Shown here: in pieces, positions 25,286 through 34,548 of the stretch | Layout of the letters: every line of letters begins with the position of its first letter | Numbering within the stretch: the stretch's first letter is position 1 | Assembly: GCA_014728115.1 (NCBI GenBank) | Contig: WJME01000033.1 | Location: 1 to 64,000, forward strand | Source of the DNA: Candidatus Zhuqueibacterota bacterium | GTDB lineage: Bacteria > Zhuqueibacterota > Zhuqueibacteria > Residuimicrobiales > Oceaniaggregativiventaceae | Reading direction: 5' to 3' | DNA: 64,000 nucleotides | Translations under genes and position numbers: made by a program | Notes under the pieces: generated by a model | Databases searched by the model: none | What the model was told of the DNA's origin: nothing | What the model saw: only the letters and a program-made list of their open reading frames with translations

Positions 25286-28200
25286 CTATTGTAGTTTGGC
25301 CATTTTTTCGATGCGTTCGATTCTTTTATCTTGATGCTGGGCAGTGAATTTCAAATAATAGACCCCGTTTGCAATTTCATTGCCCTCCTCATCGAGACCA
25401 TCCCACTCGTATTCATAGTATCCGGTGAGTTCATATAACTCTATGCTGCGTATGAGCCGGCCGGAAACCGTATATATGCCAAGGGTAACCTTTTCAGCCA
25501 CTTCTGTCAGGGTAAAAGCAATCACGGTTTCATCTACAAATGGATTAGGATGATTGGCAAGGGTAACCAGTTCAAACTCGGAAGCGACTGAAAATTGCAC
25601 CTCTTGCTCGGCAACATTGCCGTTAATATCCACTGCCTTTATCCAAAGGGTATGGGGCTCCAGCGTCAATTCCGGAGAAAATGTCACGGTGACCCTTTTA
25701 CGTGATTCTGGTTCCTGATAAATGCTTACCTCCTGAGCAGGGATTGGAAAATTATCCAGGGAAAGCTGTATCGGCTTTAGACCGACATCAAATCCGCTTT
25801 CATCTTCAAAAGAAATGGTAAAGGTGGGATTCGTCGCTACCCGATCCCCATCGGCAAAATTCTGCCCCTTTACACCGACGAAAATTTTTGGAGCTGTATG
25901 ATCAGTACTGGCAAACATTGCAAATGTATTATATCCGACAGGAAGCGTCGCACTCACCGTATGCTTTTCCGGGTCCAGTTCGCTCTCTAATCCGTTCCAG
26001 GTCTCGGTTGAATCGTTCCAGGCGTACATGCGAAGCGCAGTCTGTAAACTTGTGGTCACAGAATCATTGGGATTATAATACACCTGCACAGTCATCGGTT
26101 TGGATAATTGCATTGTCGAATCAGTCCATATCACCTGACAAGCATACCATCTGTTGACTCCTCTGGGATTGATGGGTTGAATACTGACTTGTTCAGCTGC
26201 TTCAAGATAGGAAGCATCATTCCGATATCGGTAAATCATCGCACCATTGCCACTCGGTGAGCCCGGTGGAATATCCACTGAATAGCCTCCATCAGCAGAA
26301 TAAATGGGGCCGCCTGAACCCTTTTTAGCGGAAATGACATATTGGGTACTATTGGTCAGGTTATTTTTTTCATTCGTTTCTTTGACATCATTTTGCACAT
26401 CGACCTGTATGGTAAACTTGGCTAAGCCGAGCAACTCATCGGGTAAGGAGAAAAACAGACTCGTATCGGCTCCTGCCGGGATACCGGATTCCAGGACTCT
26501 TTCTTCGAGAAGATTGTTGGGATTGATCGTCAAGCCGGAAAAAACAGCCAATTTAAATGCACCGCTGGGCATCTCACCTGCATTTCTCACCGTTATCCGT
26601 AAAGCAGGATCAGAGGACCCGGTCACTGCGACGGAATTATATTCGGTAAATAAATCAGGCAATTTTTTTATCACATATGAATCACCCGGACTTTTAAGCT
26701 GTGTGCCATTATTGCCATTTATGACATATTTGAAGGAGATTCTTGTACCGCCCGAGCGGGTCACAGGGACATCGCTTTTCCATTCACCCGGCTGGCCCTC
26801 GACTTGACGGCAAGGCACGTTCTGCCAATTGATCTGGTCGGCTGTCCATTGGACAGACATTGATGCAATGCCTTGTAATGAAGATTTGACCTGGTCTGGT
26901 ACATTGATAAAAAAGGTGACAGGTTGCAAGTGATTCGGTTCAGCTGGCTGGTGTGTAATTGTCACCGGCCGATCGATGTTGAATGATTCGGCAACCGCGC
27001 TGGTCCCCTTTGCATGTCGATAAAAAACCCTCAAAATTCCTTCGCCCCAGAGGCCTGGCCAATGTTGGCGAATATCATTTGTGAGTTCAAAAACATCCCC
27101 TGAAAATTTGCCATCCGCAATCGTCAGATTTTTTTCCAGCAGGAATTCGTCCTCGTGATCGAATACAGAAACATTGACTTGTGTATCTGCACCCGGAGTA
27201 GGGATTTCACCGCTGAGAGAAAGTGTTTCGCCATCAGTCAGAATGGATTTTGAGAGACTCACATCGATATTCTCATCAGCGATTTGCAGTTTGGAAGCCG
27301 GATCCCCCATGAGAATATAATTTTTCATATGATCCCAGTATCCTGCTCCTTGTTGTTGGGCATTGAATTTGCCAAGAGTTGTAATTTCACCCAGTGTTCT
27401 GGCATTGTGCACAAAAATGGCTTCATGCAATGACTCGTGCATATTATCATAATACCCGATATATGCACGGCCGGCAGAACCGAAATGAGCGACAATCCCC
27501 TTGTCCTTTGCTTTAAGCAGTTCTTCACCCAATGAAGGAATTTCAGGATTATCAAAATGGCCGACAAAACATGTGATACTGAAAATAACCGGATACTTGT
27601 TTTGATTATGTAAAAGTTCAATGTCTTTCACCAGAAATAGATCGGTATCGAGATAAACCCCTCCGCCACCGTGGCCTAAAAAAGTCAACATGAGTTGACC
27701 CTGATTAAAATAATTTGCCAGATCTTCAGTAGTGCCAAAATAGGGTGACTCTGCGGAAGTATTGAGAAAATTGGTGATCATTCTTGCGGGGATATGATCC
27801 CTATAAAGGGTCTTGGCCATATTTTCCAGTCCCGTATCCGTACCCGTCAATAGACATACTTGCCGCTGCCAAGAATCTATATCACTCTTTGTTTCATAAT
27901 CGATAACCTTATTTACAAGATTGATGGCTTCATCAACAGATCCTGCAGGTAAGCGACCCACAAAAAGATCCGGCAAGAGATCATTTCCCTGTACAGTCAC
28001 AAAATAATTATCTGATGAAGTCATTCCCCAGGAACGGGTATACTCCATCATACTGGGTACGAATGATTTTGCGCTGTCTTGTCTTGCAACACTCTTGTCC
28101 ATCAAATGCGTGGTATCCCCAAAAATCAAAAGATGGAGAGGGGCCGGACGCCGCCAATGGTGGTATGCATAAGAGATAAAACGCTTGATAGCATGAGGAT

Positions 28201-30100
28201 CATATAATCCGTGAGAAAACTCGTCATAAATATCCTGCACATCTACCAATTGAACGCTTAGCCCCTGACTTGACCGAAAATCAGCCAGTTCTTGAGCGGA
28301 TTGCATGAAATCGGCATGCGTGATCAAAATGTAATCGGCTTGTAATCCCGTATCTTTGAGATTCGATGACTCGTCTTTGACAATGTCCATAACTTTTTTG
28401 GTTGCATCTCTATTCACCGCATAGACAGTAGTTGAGGTATGAATTCTATTTCCAAACCAGACTGAAAACTTGCCATCCTTTTTACGGGTTCTAAAGTTGG
28501 TAATTTGTTGTCCGCCTTTTGTCAGGACATATAATTGGTCGCTTGCAAAGTTGGACATCTTTATAATGCTATTCGAGTTTCCCGCCAAAAAGAATTCCAG
28601 CATATTATTGGTTGAAATCAATTCTTTTTCATACTCGATAGCCAGCCAATTCAACAACACGGCATCGACATTGACCCCTTCTAGATCTTTTGGTAAGAGA
28701 AACGAAATTCGATTTGCTTCGGATTTCAAATCATCGCTGAAAAAGAGAGATTCAAACAGATATTCGGTTTTACCATCCCAAATTGCATTTCCGATTTTAC
28801 GGCCATTGAGATACACTCTCACTTTATGATCCGGATTGGCTGCAGGGATACTTGTTTGGCCAAAAAATGAAGCCTGAATTTTCACTTCTCCCTCAGGTTT
28901 GGGATGAGCAATGGGCAAATCAAAATGAGTTGCACCGTTTTCCCATTGATCCTCTGGCCCTTCCCAATGATTCAATTGCTGCCAAAACCAGTGATCCAGT
29001 TCTTCCTGAGGCACAAACAGCAAGCGTTGATAGGTGAGATCCTTTTCAAGATGGATACGCGACCGAGCATATCCGACCGTATCCGCATTCGCAATGTCTA
29101 CGGAACCGGGGATCTCGGCGAAACGGGCGCCAGCCCCTTTTCCCCATGTCAACCAATAGACATTTGTTTCCGAATAAAAATTGAGATAAGAATCTTTACC
29201 CGAGTTATGTTCACCGATAAAAATAATTCGGTCCGTTTTATCAAATGTTCCGTCTTGTCCACCTTCGACAAGAATGGGAACAGGATTTCCCCGATTGCTA
29301 AGAGCTAATGAAGAAGGAACGATACTTTGGAGATCGATTCCGGCTTTGATCAATTCATCACCTGATACCGAATAGACCCCATCCTCTTCAACCAATACTT
29401 TATAACGATAGGGTGCCAATCCTTCACTGGTAAGGGACTTTTTCAGCGAGTATACGCTTTGTCTCCAGGATTTGCATTGTTCATAATTCAACAACCCCGA
29501 GCGATACAATTCCTCAAATCCCGAGGATCGCATGGCAGCCACAGTGTTTGACAAGCGTTTCACGGGTGCAGAAAACGGAAAATCGATTCGTATAGTTGCC
29601 CGCTCGAGCAACTGGAGTAAAGTTTGCTTTTGGTGATAACGGGCCGGATTGACCGACAACTTTACCACACGTTGTTCGCGCCAAAAAGCAGGATCAGAAA
29701 TGTCAAAAAATTGCGCGGGATACCACTCGTCCATCTCTTTCAGGGGTTCCTCCAAAGCTGGGTCGGCCGGTTCAATGTTTTCCAGTTGAATCGTGCGATA
29801 TTCGACATTCGAGACACTCAGACTGACCTCTCCCTCGCCTGGTACACCAATCATGGACTGGCTCATAGGTAGACGAGGTAAGCCTGGCTGGCCGAAATAA
29901 CTAAACCCAGGCATAATGACTCTATTATACCAGGTATCGTCTAGACGGGTCTGAATAATAAAAGCGGAATCTATAACCACATCAAATTGAATAAAGGATG
30001 TATGGGTTTGCAGATTCTCTATATGAAAAGATTCATCTGCCTTTAGTGATTGCAGACAAAAGATGATCAAAAACAAAGCTGCCCAATGTATGCGTTTCAC
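25286..30100 (-). CDS. porU: T9SS sortase PorU (C25 gingipain-family peptidase) with sorting domain
   Basis: A 1604-residue secreted protein starting at GTG with AGGAG upstream. It has a signal peptide (about 1-21), a long N-terminal part, and a C25 cysteine-peptidase domain around residues 590-970 ('DYILITHADFMQSAQELADFRSSQG' onward). The expected catalytic pair is visible: His810 in 'TFLGHGGGG' and Cys844 in 'SITCFVGHFDNP'. CARDB/Ig-like segments follow, then a FlgD-like sorting domain from about 1517 ('ANHPNPFVDETVIAFTL') to the end. PorU cleaves the sorting domain from T9SS cargo and attaches cargo to the surface. It is markedly longer than the Porphyromonas protein because of extra Ig-like domains. 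Followed by porV. Confidence 0.92.
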   Translation of the reverse strand: MKRIHWAALFLIIFCLQSLKADESFHIENLQTHTSFIQFDVVIDSAFIIQTRLDDTWYNRVIMPGFSYFGQPGLPRLPMSQSMIGVPGEGEVSLSVSNVEYRTIQLENIEPADPALEEPLKEMDEWYPAQFFDISDPAFWREQRVVKLSVNPARYHQKQTLLQLLERATIRIDFPFSAPVKRLSNTVAAMRSSGFEELYRSGLLNYEQCKSWRQSVYSLKKSLTSEGLAPYRYKVLVEEDGVYSVSGDELIKAGIDLQSIVPSSLALSNRGNPVPILVEGGQDGTFDKTDRIIFIGEHNSGKDSYLNFYSETNVYWLTWGKGAGARFAEIPGSVDIANADTVGYARSRIHLEKDLTYQRLLFVPQEELDHWFWQQLNHWEGPEDQWENGATHFDLPIAHPKPEGEVKIQASFFGQTSIPAANPDHKVRVYLNGRKIGNAIWDGKTEYLFESLFFSDDLKSEANRISFLLPKDLEGVNVDAVLLNWLAIEYEKELISTNNMLEFFLAGNSNSIIKMSNFASDQLYVLTKGGQQITNFRTRKKDGKFSVWFGNRIHTSTTVYAVNRDATKKVMDIVKDESSNLKDTGLQADYILITHADFMQSAQELADFRSSQGLSVQLVDVQDIYDEFSHGLYDPHAIKRFISYAYHHWRRPAPLHLLIFGDTTHLMDKSVARQDSAKSFVPSMMEYTRSWGMTSSDNYFVTVQGNDLLPDLFVGRLPAGSVDEAINLVNKVIDYETKSDIDSWQRQVCLLTGTDTGLENMAKTLYRDHIPARMITNFLNTSAESPYFGTTEDLANYFNQGQLMLTFLGHGGGGVYLDTDLFLVKDIELLHNQNKYPVIFSITCFVGHFDNPEIPSLGEELLKAKDKGIVAHFGSAGRAYIGYYDNMHESLHEAIFVHNARTLGEITTLGKFNAQQQGAGYWDHMKNYILMGDPASKLQIADENIDVSLSKSILTDGETLSLSGEIPTPGADTQVNVSVFDHEDEFLLEKNLTIADGKFSGDVFELTNDIRQHWPGLWGEGILRVFYRHAKGTSAVAESFNIDRPVTITHQPAEPNHLQPVTFFINVPDQVKSSLQGIASMSVQWTADQINWQNVPCRQVEGQPGEWKSDVPVTRSGGTRISFKYVINGNNGTQLKSPGDSYVIKKLPDLFTEYNSVAVTGSSDPALRITVRNAGEMPSGAFKLAVFSGLTINPNNLLEERVLESGIPAGADTSLFFSLPDELLGLAKFTIQVDVQNDVKETNEKNNLTNSTQYVISAKKGSGGPIYSADGGYSVDIPPGSPSGNGAMIYRYRNDASYLEAAEQVSIQPINPRGVNRWYACQVIWTDSTMQLSKPMTVQVYYNPNDSVTTSLQTALRMYAWNDSTETWNGLESELDPEKHTVSATLPVGYNTFAMFASTDHTAPKIFVGVKGQNFADGDRVATNPTFTISFEDESGFDVGLKPIQLSLDNFPIPAQEVSIYQEPESRKRVTVTFSPELTLEPHTLWIKAVDINGNVAEQEVQFSVASEFELVTLANHPNPFVDETVIAFTLTEVAEKVTLGIYTVSGRLIRSIELYELTGYYEYEWDGLDEEGNEIANGVYYLKFTAQHQDKRIERIEKMAKLQ

Positions 30101-30126
30101 AAATGTTCTCCTTAAAATAATATGCC

Positions 30127-30354
30127 TTATTCTTTATCTCCAAGTAGATCAGTAACATAGTCTGAAAGTTTCTGAGCAAAAAATTCAATGCGGTCAAACA
30201 TTTGCTCCTGTTCCACTGTCAGTTGCGGTCGTACTTCATCTCCGAAAACAGCTATATATCCTAGCAAACCGTGAATAAGGCTACGTATCTCGTGTGAAAG
30301 TCGAGAACGCCCTTGATTGTCACCTCCTTGTTTCATATTCTCAGAGTTAGCCAC
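30127..30354 (-). CDS. Stand-alone HisKA (dimerisation/phosphotransfer) domain protein
   Basis: Only 75 residues. After a polar lead comes 'SRLSHEIRSLIHGLLGYIAVFGDEV', the H-box of histidine-kinase DHp domains with the phospho-accepting position at His21, then a second helix 'LTVEQEQMFDRIEFFAQKLSDYVTDLLGD' that fits the DHp hairpin. There is no ATP-binding domain, and the next gene starts soon after, so it is not simply the front of a kinase broken by a frameshift. It starts at GTG, sharing one base with the stop of the ArnT-like gene, and lies just before porU. It could be a phosphotransfer or kinase-dimerisation partner for kinases elsewhere. Confidence 0.6.
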   Translation of the reverse strand: MANSENMKQGGDNQGRSRLSHEIRSLIHGLLGYIAVFGDEVRPQLTVEQEQMFDRIEFFAQKLSDYVTDLLGDKE

Positions 30355-31595
30355 TATAATTGTGCCTCCATATTTGGCCGAAACTTTTGTTTCAGAGCTC
30401 CTAACAGGTGATAAAACGCTCCGGATGCGATGATAATCGTCACAAAATCGAGAGGCAACCGGAATCTTACCTTAGCGATAAACGGTGCATGCACCAGTGT
30501 GTATGCAATGGCCATCAAAAGCCAGAGTAAAAGCCACTTTTGATGTGTTCTTCTCAGAGCGAACATCCCATAAATCATCAAAAGCCACAGCGGAGTGACA
30601 CTCAAAATACTCGCCCAGACCACATGTGGAGAATTCTCTTGTCTTTCTGTGGTTGGTGAAGGTGTAATCCGCCAAAAGGCAACCCCTTTTCTCAACGATC
30701 TCTTTACGAACTGAAAGGGTTTTTCCTGAATATAGTCAAAAGCAAACCGTCGCAAGATCGAATCTCGCCTGCTTTCCGAGTCGACGCCTTTGAGTGCTTG
30801 AAACACCTTTTCTTCAAAAGTCCGGATTCCTGTGGTCGTAAGGGGAGCCTTTGCATTATTGCCCAGATAAAGATTATGCCCCATATTGCTTACCAGGCCT
30901 ACAAACCCAAAGGTCTTGTGGTTACGCCAAATCCACGGGACAGTGACCAAGACAGCAATAAAAACATAGATCATTGCAAAGATCAAACGACGCTGTGGCC
31001 TTTTCTGACCAAACCAAAACAACCATATCGCAATAGCCAGCAAAAGTATACCAGTGATCGGTCGACTTGAAATCATCCAGCCTCCAGCCAATCCTGCCAG
31101 AACAAGATAAATCCAGGAGTCACGGTTTTGAGCCTTTACGGCTGCCCAGATCGTCAAAATAAGCAAAAAACCAATCCATGTGGTGGCCAGGATGGGCCCC
31201 GTGATATAGATGAAATAGGGATAAAGAGCTGTATAGATGACCGCAAACCAGGCAGCATATTGATTATAAATCTCGAGCGACAGATGAAAAATCAAAAGCA
31301 TGGTCAAAGCCATCAAAGCAATATGAAACAATCTGATTTCAGTGATGGTATCCACTCCAATCAAACGCATTGCCGCCAAAACCAAAGGATAGCCCGGAGC
31401 CCGAAAGGCAGTGGGCTCGCCTTCGTCGATGACAAATTCCTGCATATCAACGATATTTTGAGATATCCTGTAAAAATCTTTTTCATCTGCCCAATAGAGC
31501 TTTTCATCCAGTTGGGCGATATATATCAGCCGAATCCCTGTAGCAATGAGAATGACCAGGAATAGACTCAGCTTGCTTTTATTTACTAACGACAT
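30354..31595 (-). CDS. ArnT/PMT-family membrane glycosyltransferase (GT39/GT83-like)
   Basis: A 413-residue integral membrane protein with about ten to eleven hydrophobic segments. The first periplasmic loop has the acidic motif 'KLYWADEKDFYRISQNIVD' and 'AFRAPGYPLVLAAMRLIG', the pattern of the PMT_2 family, which transfers a sugar from a polyprenyl-phosphate donor to protein or lipid on the outer face of the inner membrane. Its place in the porU operon suggests it may glycosylate secreted proteins or the glycolipid to which PorU joins its cargo; that is inference. It overlaps the preceding lipoprotein gene by 17 bases. Confidence 0.82.
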   Translation of the reverse strand: MSLVNKSKLSLFLVILIATGIRLIYIAQLDEKLYWADEKDFYRISQNIVDMQEFVIDEGEPTAFRAPGYPLVLAAMRLIGVDTITEIRLFHIALMALTMLLIFHLSLEIYNQYAAWFAVIYTALYPYFIYITGPILATTWIGFLLILTIWAAVKAQNRDSWIYLVLAGLAGGWMISSRPITGILLLAIAIWLFWFGQKRPQRRLIFAMIYVFIAVLVTVPWIWRNHKTFGFVGLVSNMGHNLYLGNNAKAPLTTTGIRTFEEKVFQALKGVDSESRRDSILRRFAFDYIQEKPFQFVKRSLRKGVAFWRITPSPTTERQENSPHVVWASILSVTPLWLLMIYGMFALRRTHQKWLLLWLLMAIAYTLVHAPFIAKVRFRLPLDFVTIIIASGAFYHLLGALKQKFRPNMEAQL

Positions 31596-32595
31596 GCTTG
31601 TACAACCCTTTTCCTTCAGAACCTACAATAACGGCCCGATCTGTTGTATTGATGGTTTTAATTGCTGTTAATTCCTTCCCATCAATCCCTTCCCCGAACT
31701 TGCTCCAGGTTTGTCCGTCATCCAGGCTCCGATACACGCCATTATCCTTGGTAGCAGCCCATATTTCGGAGACATGATCCGGATCATACCAGATTGAATT
31801 GATATGCTGCCAATGAATTTGTGATCTGATCGAAATCCAGCTTTCCCCCAAATTCGAACTCTTGCAAACATCACCAGAGACCATACAGGCATATAATTGA
31901 CTCGTCATATGGGGATTGAAAACAAATTTGAGAGCATGATCATATCCAAAAGATCCGGTCTTGATCCCGGAATTGGAAAGCTGCCAGGTATTGCCCTTGT
32001 CCGAAGAAAAATAAATGCCTTTATAGAGTTTGCTGCACCAAACCTTATTAGGATCTTGAGGATGAGTAATCACGGCATCCACCCGACCGCTGATTTTTCC
32101 ATCCATCCAGGTTTCGCCCTGATTTTTACTATAAAAAAGACCTCGCACAGTGCCGGCCCAAAACATACCATCTGTTGCAATATGAACAGAGATCACTTGT
32201 TTGTCGGTTCGTTCAAACCAGGCATTTTTCCATGTGCTACCCCCGTCATTGCTCAGATAAAGACCATCTGACTTTGTGCCAATGACCAACCGATTCGGGA
32301 CGATAGGATCAACGGCTATACAGAGGATATAGGTACTGTTTAATCCACTTGACAGGTTTTGCCAGGTCTTGGCACCATCTGTACTCTTGAAAAATCCTTG
32401 TATGGTCGCCACATAAATAGTTTGCTTTGCAAACGGATCGACAGCCAGATCCTCAATAACCTGGCTCTCGATCTCTTTCCCGACAGAGAGCCATTCATCA
32501 GATACCTGAGGAGGATCTTTTTCTTTGGGTTTTGTCGGGTTATCATCGCAACTGAAAAGGAAAAATAAGGCTAAAATGAATATTCCATATTTCAT
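31579..32595 (-). CDS. Lipoprotein with BNR/YCF48-like beta-propeller repeats
   Basis: 338 residues. The N-terminus 'MKYGIFILALFFLFSCDDNP' is a lipoprotein signal with Cys16 as the lipidation site. The mature part contains repeats of the sortilin/BNR type with 'STDGAKTWQNL', 'SNDGGSTWKNAW', 'SKNQGETWMDG', 'SSDKGNTWQLS', 'SSNLGESWISI' and 'SLDDGQTWSKFG', that is the S-x-D-x-G-x-x-W Asp box, spaced about 45 residues, so a six- or seven-bladed propeller is likely. It is probably exported to the outer membrane. First gene after a sigma-54-type promoter and upstream of the T9SS genes. Confidence 0.85.
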   Translation of the reverse strand: MKYGIFILALFFLFSCDDNPTKPKEKDPPQVSDEWLSVGKEIESQVIEDLAVDPFAKQTIYVATIQGFFKSTDGAKTWQNLSSGLNSTYILCIAVDPIVPNRLVIGTKSDGLYLSNDGGSTWKNAWFERTDKQVISVHIATDGMFWAGTVRGLFYSKNQGETWMDGKISGRVDAVITHPQDPNKVWCSKLYKGIYFSSDKGNTWQLSNSGIKTGSFGYDHALKFVFNPHMTSQLYACMVSGDVCKSSNLGESWISIRSQIHWQHINSIWYDPDHVSEIWAATKDNGVYRSLDDGQTWSKFGEGIDGKELTAIKTINTTDRAVIVGSEGKGLYKHVVSK

Positions 32596-32637
32596 ACCAC
32601 CCTCTTGTTTTACATTTCAAACCAACTGATTGGCTAA

Positions 32638-32654
32638 ATGCAAAGATAATGCCA
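32638..32654 (-). promoter_or_regulatory. Sigma-54 promoter of the porU-porV operon
   Basis: On the minus strand the 17-mer TGGCATTATCTTTGCAT matches the sigma-54 consensus TGGCAYR-N4-TTGCW with exact GG-N10-GC geometry (GG at 32652-32653, GC at 32640-32641, plus-strand numbering). It is intergenic, and the expected start site is about 30 bases before the lipoprotein ATG. No copy of the repeat found before the exopolysaccharide operon is seen in the 170 bases upstream. Confidence 0.7.
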
Positions 32655-32827
32655 CCAGTATCAGAACGTTGACAAGTGGAATTCGTTTATAACTCTGCAT
32701 GAAATATATATTTTCAAAGGGGTTACAGCCGCGAACCAAATCCGGGATTATCAGAGCAGAGTGTAAAGTGACATAAAGTATACAGTTATGGGGAGATAGA
32801 TGCCACAAAAGCATGGACTCGGAGGAC

Positions 32828-33826
32828 TTATTTTCTTGACCATAAATATTCCAGTTCGGGCTTTTCCCGGAACCAAAAATCATATTCATGTTGTAACAGC
32901 GCTTTTGTACGATGGTAAAGATCGGGATCTATTGGAGGGGCAGGTTTAAAAAACAAGGACTTTGTCCAATCGGAAAAATAACGCATACCATTATCATCAA
33001 AGATCTCCGCAAGAGGACGACCCAAAAGTCGATGAGCAGGAAACGTTTTGCGCCAGGCCGTCATGATTCCTGATTTGGGAAGGGTCGCACTATTTTTCCG
33101 ACAGGGTATATAGACTTTGTCGCATTTTTCCAATTCTAAAAACTCCAAGACATTGTCCATAATAGCGCGAGGAGTCGAAATGAGGTGTTCCAAAAATACA
33201 ATCTTATAATTCACTTGGAGCTTTTTTAACAGAGGAAGCAACCAAAGACGATAAGAACTGAACGTGAAATAAGAAAACCAGGCCAAAGGATCCATGAAGC
33301 AAGATTTAAAGGGTGCTCTGAATGTGCGAGCATGATAATCAGGCCCAAAATACCCCGCATCGATATGACCGGCATGTGCTGCTCTCTCGCAGTTTGTCTT
33401 CTCGACATCCATATCGAAATTATCGTCAGGGAAAGAATCGACAAGCTCACAAAATCTTCGTTTGTCACGCACCGGCACGCGATTGGCCATATGCTGATAA
33501 GCAGAAAAAGCCCTCATTGCAGGATCGCGAACAAGAATAATAAATTTCGGCCGTTTGACATGGGTAAGAATTTGGATAAAAGCAGATTCGGAAAAGGCAT
33601 AAAGCGAGGATGCTTCCATGGGCAATACGGCCTTTTTCGGAAAAAGCGAGGCATACCAGTGCTCATTTTTTAAAATGACTTTTGAATGCTGGTTAAAGAA
33701 CAAAGGCTCTTTAACTCGAGAAGGTGATATTTGGGGATGCCTGCTGAGCATCTCAAAAAGGGTTGTCGTACCGCTTTTTGCAACACCGGGTATAAAAATC
33801 ATCTGATCAAACCAATATTCGCTCAT
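32828..33826 (-). CDS. Sulfotransferase (PAPS-dependent)
   Basis: A 332-residue cytosolic sulfotransferase of the heparan/Stf0-like class. The 5'-phosphosulfate loop is 'FIPGVAKSGTTTLFEML' near the N-terminus and the 3'-phosphate motif is 'FIILVRDPAMRAFSAYQHM'. 'KEPLFFN' also fits the family. It would transfer sulfate from PAPS to a sugar hydroxyl or amine. Start at the ATG at 33826 with AAAGGAGG seven bases upstream. As the last gene of the exopolysaccharide operon it suggests that the polymer is sulfated. PAPS-forming enzymes are not in the window. Confidence 0.85.
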   Translation of the reverse strand: MSEYWFDQMIFIPGVAKSGTTTLFEMLSRHPQISPSRVKEPLFFNQHSKVILKNEHWYASLFPKKAVLPMEASSLYAFSESAFIQILTHVKRPKFIILVRDPAMRAFSAYQHMANRVPVRDKRRFCELVDSFPDDNFDMDVEKTNCERAAHAGHIDAGYFGPDYHARTFRAPFKSCFMDPLAWFSYFTFSSYRLWLLPLLKKLQVNYKIVFLEHLISTPRAIMDNVLEFLELEKCDKVYIPCRKNSATLPKSGIMTAWRKTFPAHRLLGRPLAEIFDDNGMRYFSDWTKSLFFKPAPPIDPDLYHRTKALLQHEYDFWFREKPELEYLWSRK

Positions 33827-33827
33827 C

Positions 33828-34547
33828 TCACCTCCTTTCAGTAACCAAAATATGCCCAAGCGGAAACTTTTTGGCAGTTTTATCCGATAATTTTGCTATT
33901 CCTGGCACATAAAGAATCATCCGGCATAGCCAAGCGATAATCTTGGAGCATACTTTACTAAAGGAGAAATGTTTGACGATCATATCCAAAAATACATGAA
34001 TGGATCCTCCATAGGCTTCCAGGCGTATGATTTTTAGCTGATGCTGATCGCACAAGTGTTTCAATATAAAAGGTGAGTAACGAAAATAATCATGAGGTTC
34101 TTCATGAAGCCAGTATAAAAAGGGGGTGCCGATAATAGCTTTACCGCCAGGTATCAATATTCTGCTGATTTCAGAAAAAAGCTTATGTGGATGATAGAGA
34201 TGTTCTATAACATCTGTACAAAGGATAGTATCGGCACTTTGATCGGCCAGTGCAATCTCGGAATTCAAATCGCAAAATAAATCCGCATGAATTGTATCAT
34301 GGGTGCTTTTTTGCCAATCGACACAAATGATTTCATCGGCATAGTATCGATACAAAACATATAGGGGTGCGTTTCCACATCCCAGATCGATCAGCACTCC
34401 CTTTACATATTCCTTGATGGTTTTGGAATAGATTTTTCCAAGGAGATCTCCCATTATCCAGGAATGCGGAGGTAAGGCGGGGCCAATTTTCAACGCATTC
34501 TTTTGCAGCAGAAATTTACTCGGCCTCCATTGTTTTATTGCTTTCAT
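33828..34547 (-). CDS. Class I SAM-dependent methyltransferase
   Basis: A 239-residue methyltransferase. The SAM-binding motif is 'KGVLIDLGCGNAPLYVLYR', with the downstream blocks 'ADTILCTDVIEHLYHPHKLFSEISRIL' and 'PGGKAIIGTPFLYWLHEEPHDYFRYSP', the last typical of glycan-locus methyltransferases. Probably methylates a sugar of the repeat unit. It is one base from the sulfotransferase start and one from the preceding glycosyltransferase stop, so it is strongly coupled in the operon. Confidence 0.85.
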   Translation of the reverse strand: MKAIKQWRPSKFLLQKNALKIGPALPPHSWIMGDLLGKIYSKTIKEYVKGVLIDLGCGNAPLYVLYRYYADEIICVDWQKSTHDTIHADLFCDLNSEIALADQSADTILCTDVIEHLYHPHKLFSEISRILIPGGKAIIGTPFLYWLHEEPHDYFRYSPFILKHLCDQHQLKIIRLEAYGGSIHVFLDMIVKHFSFSKVCSKIIAWLCRMILYVPGIAKLSDKTAKKFPLGHILVTERR

Positions 34548-34548
34548 C

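Noticed and set aside
30319-30327. Perfect Shine-Dalgarno-like AAGGAGGTG on the minus strand inside the HisKA gene
   Set aside because: No start codon follows in frame at a suitable distance, so it is likely chance (codons for Gln-Gly-Gly-Asp).
32617-32889. 90-codon reading frame after the sulfotransferase gene
   Set aside because: Begins within the sulfotransferase C-terminus in another frame, covers the sigma-54 promoter, and shows no domain.
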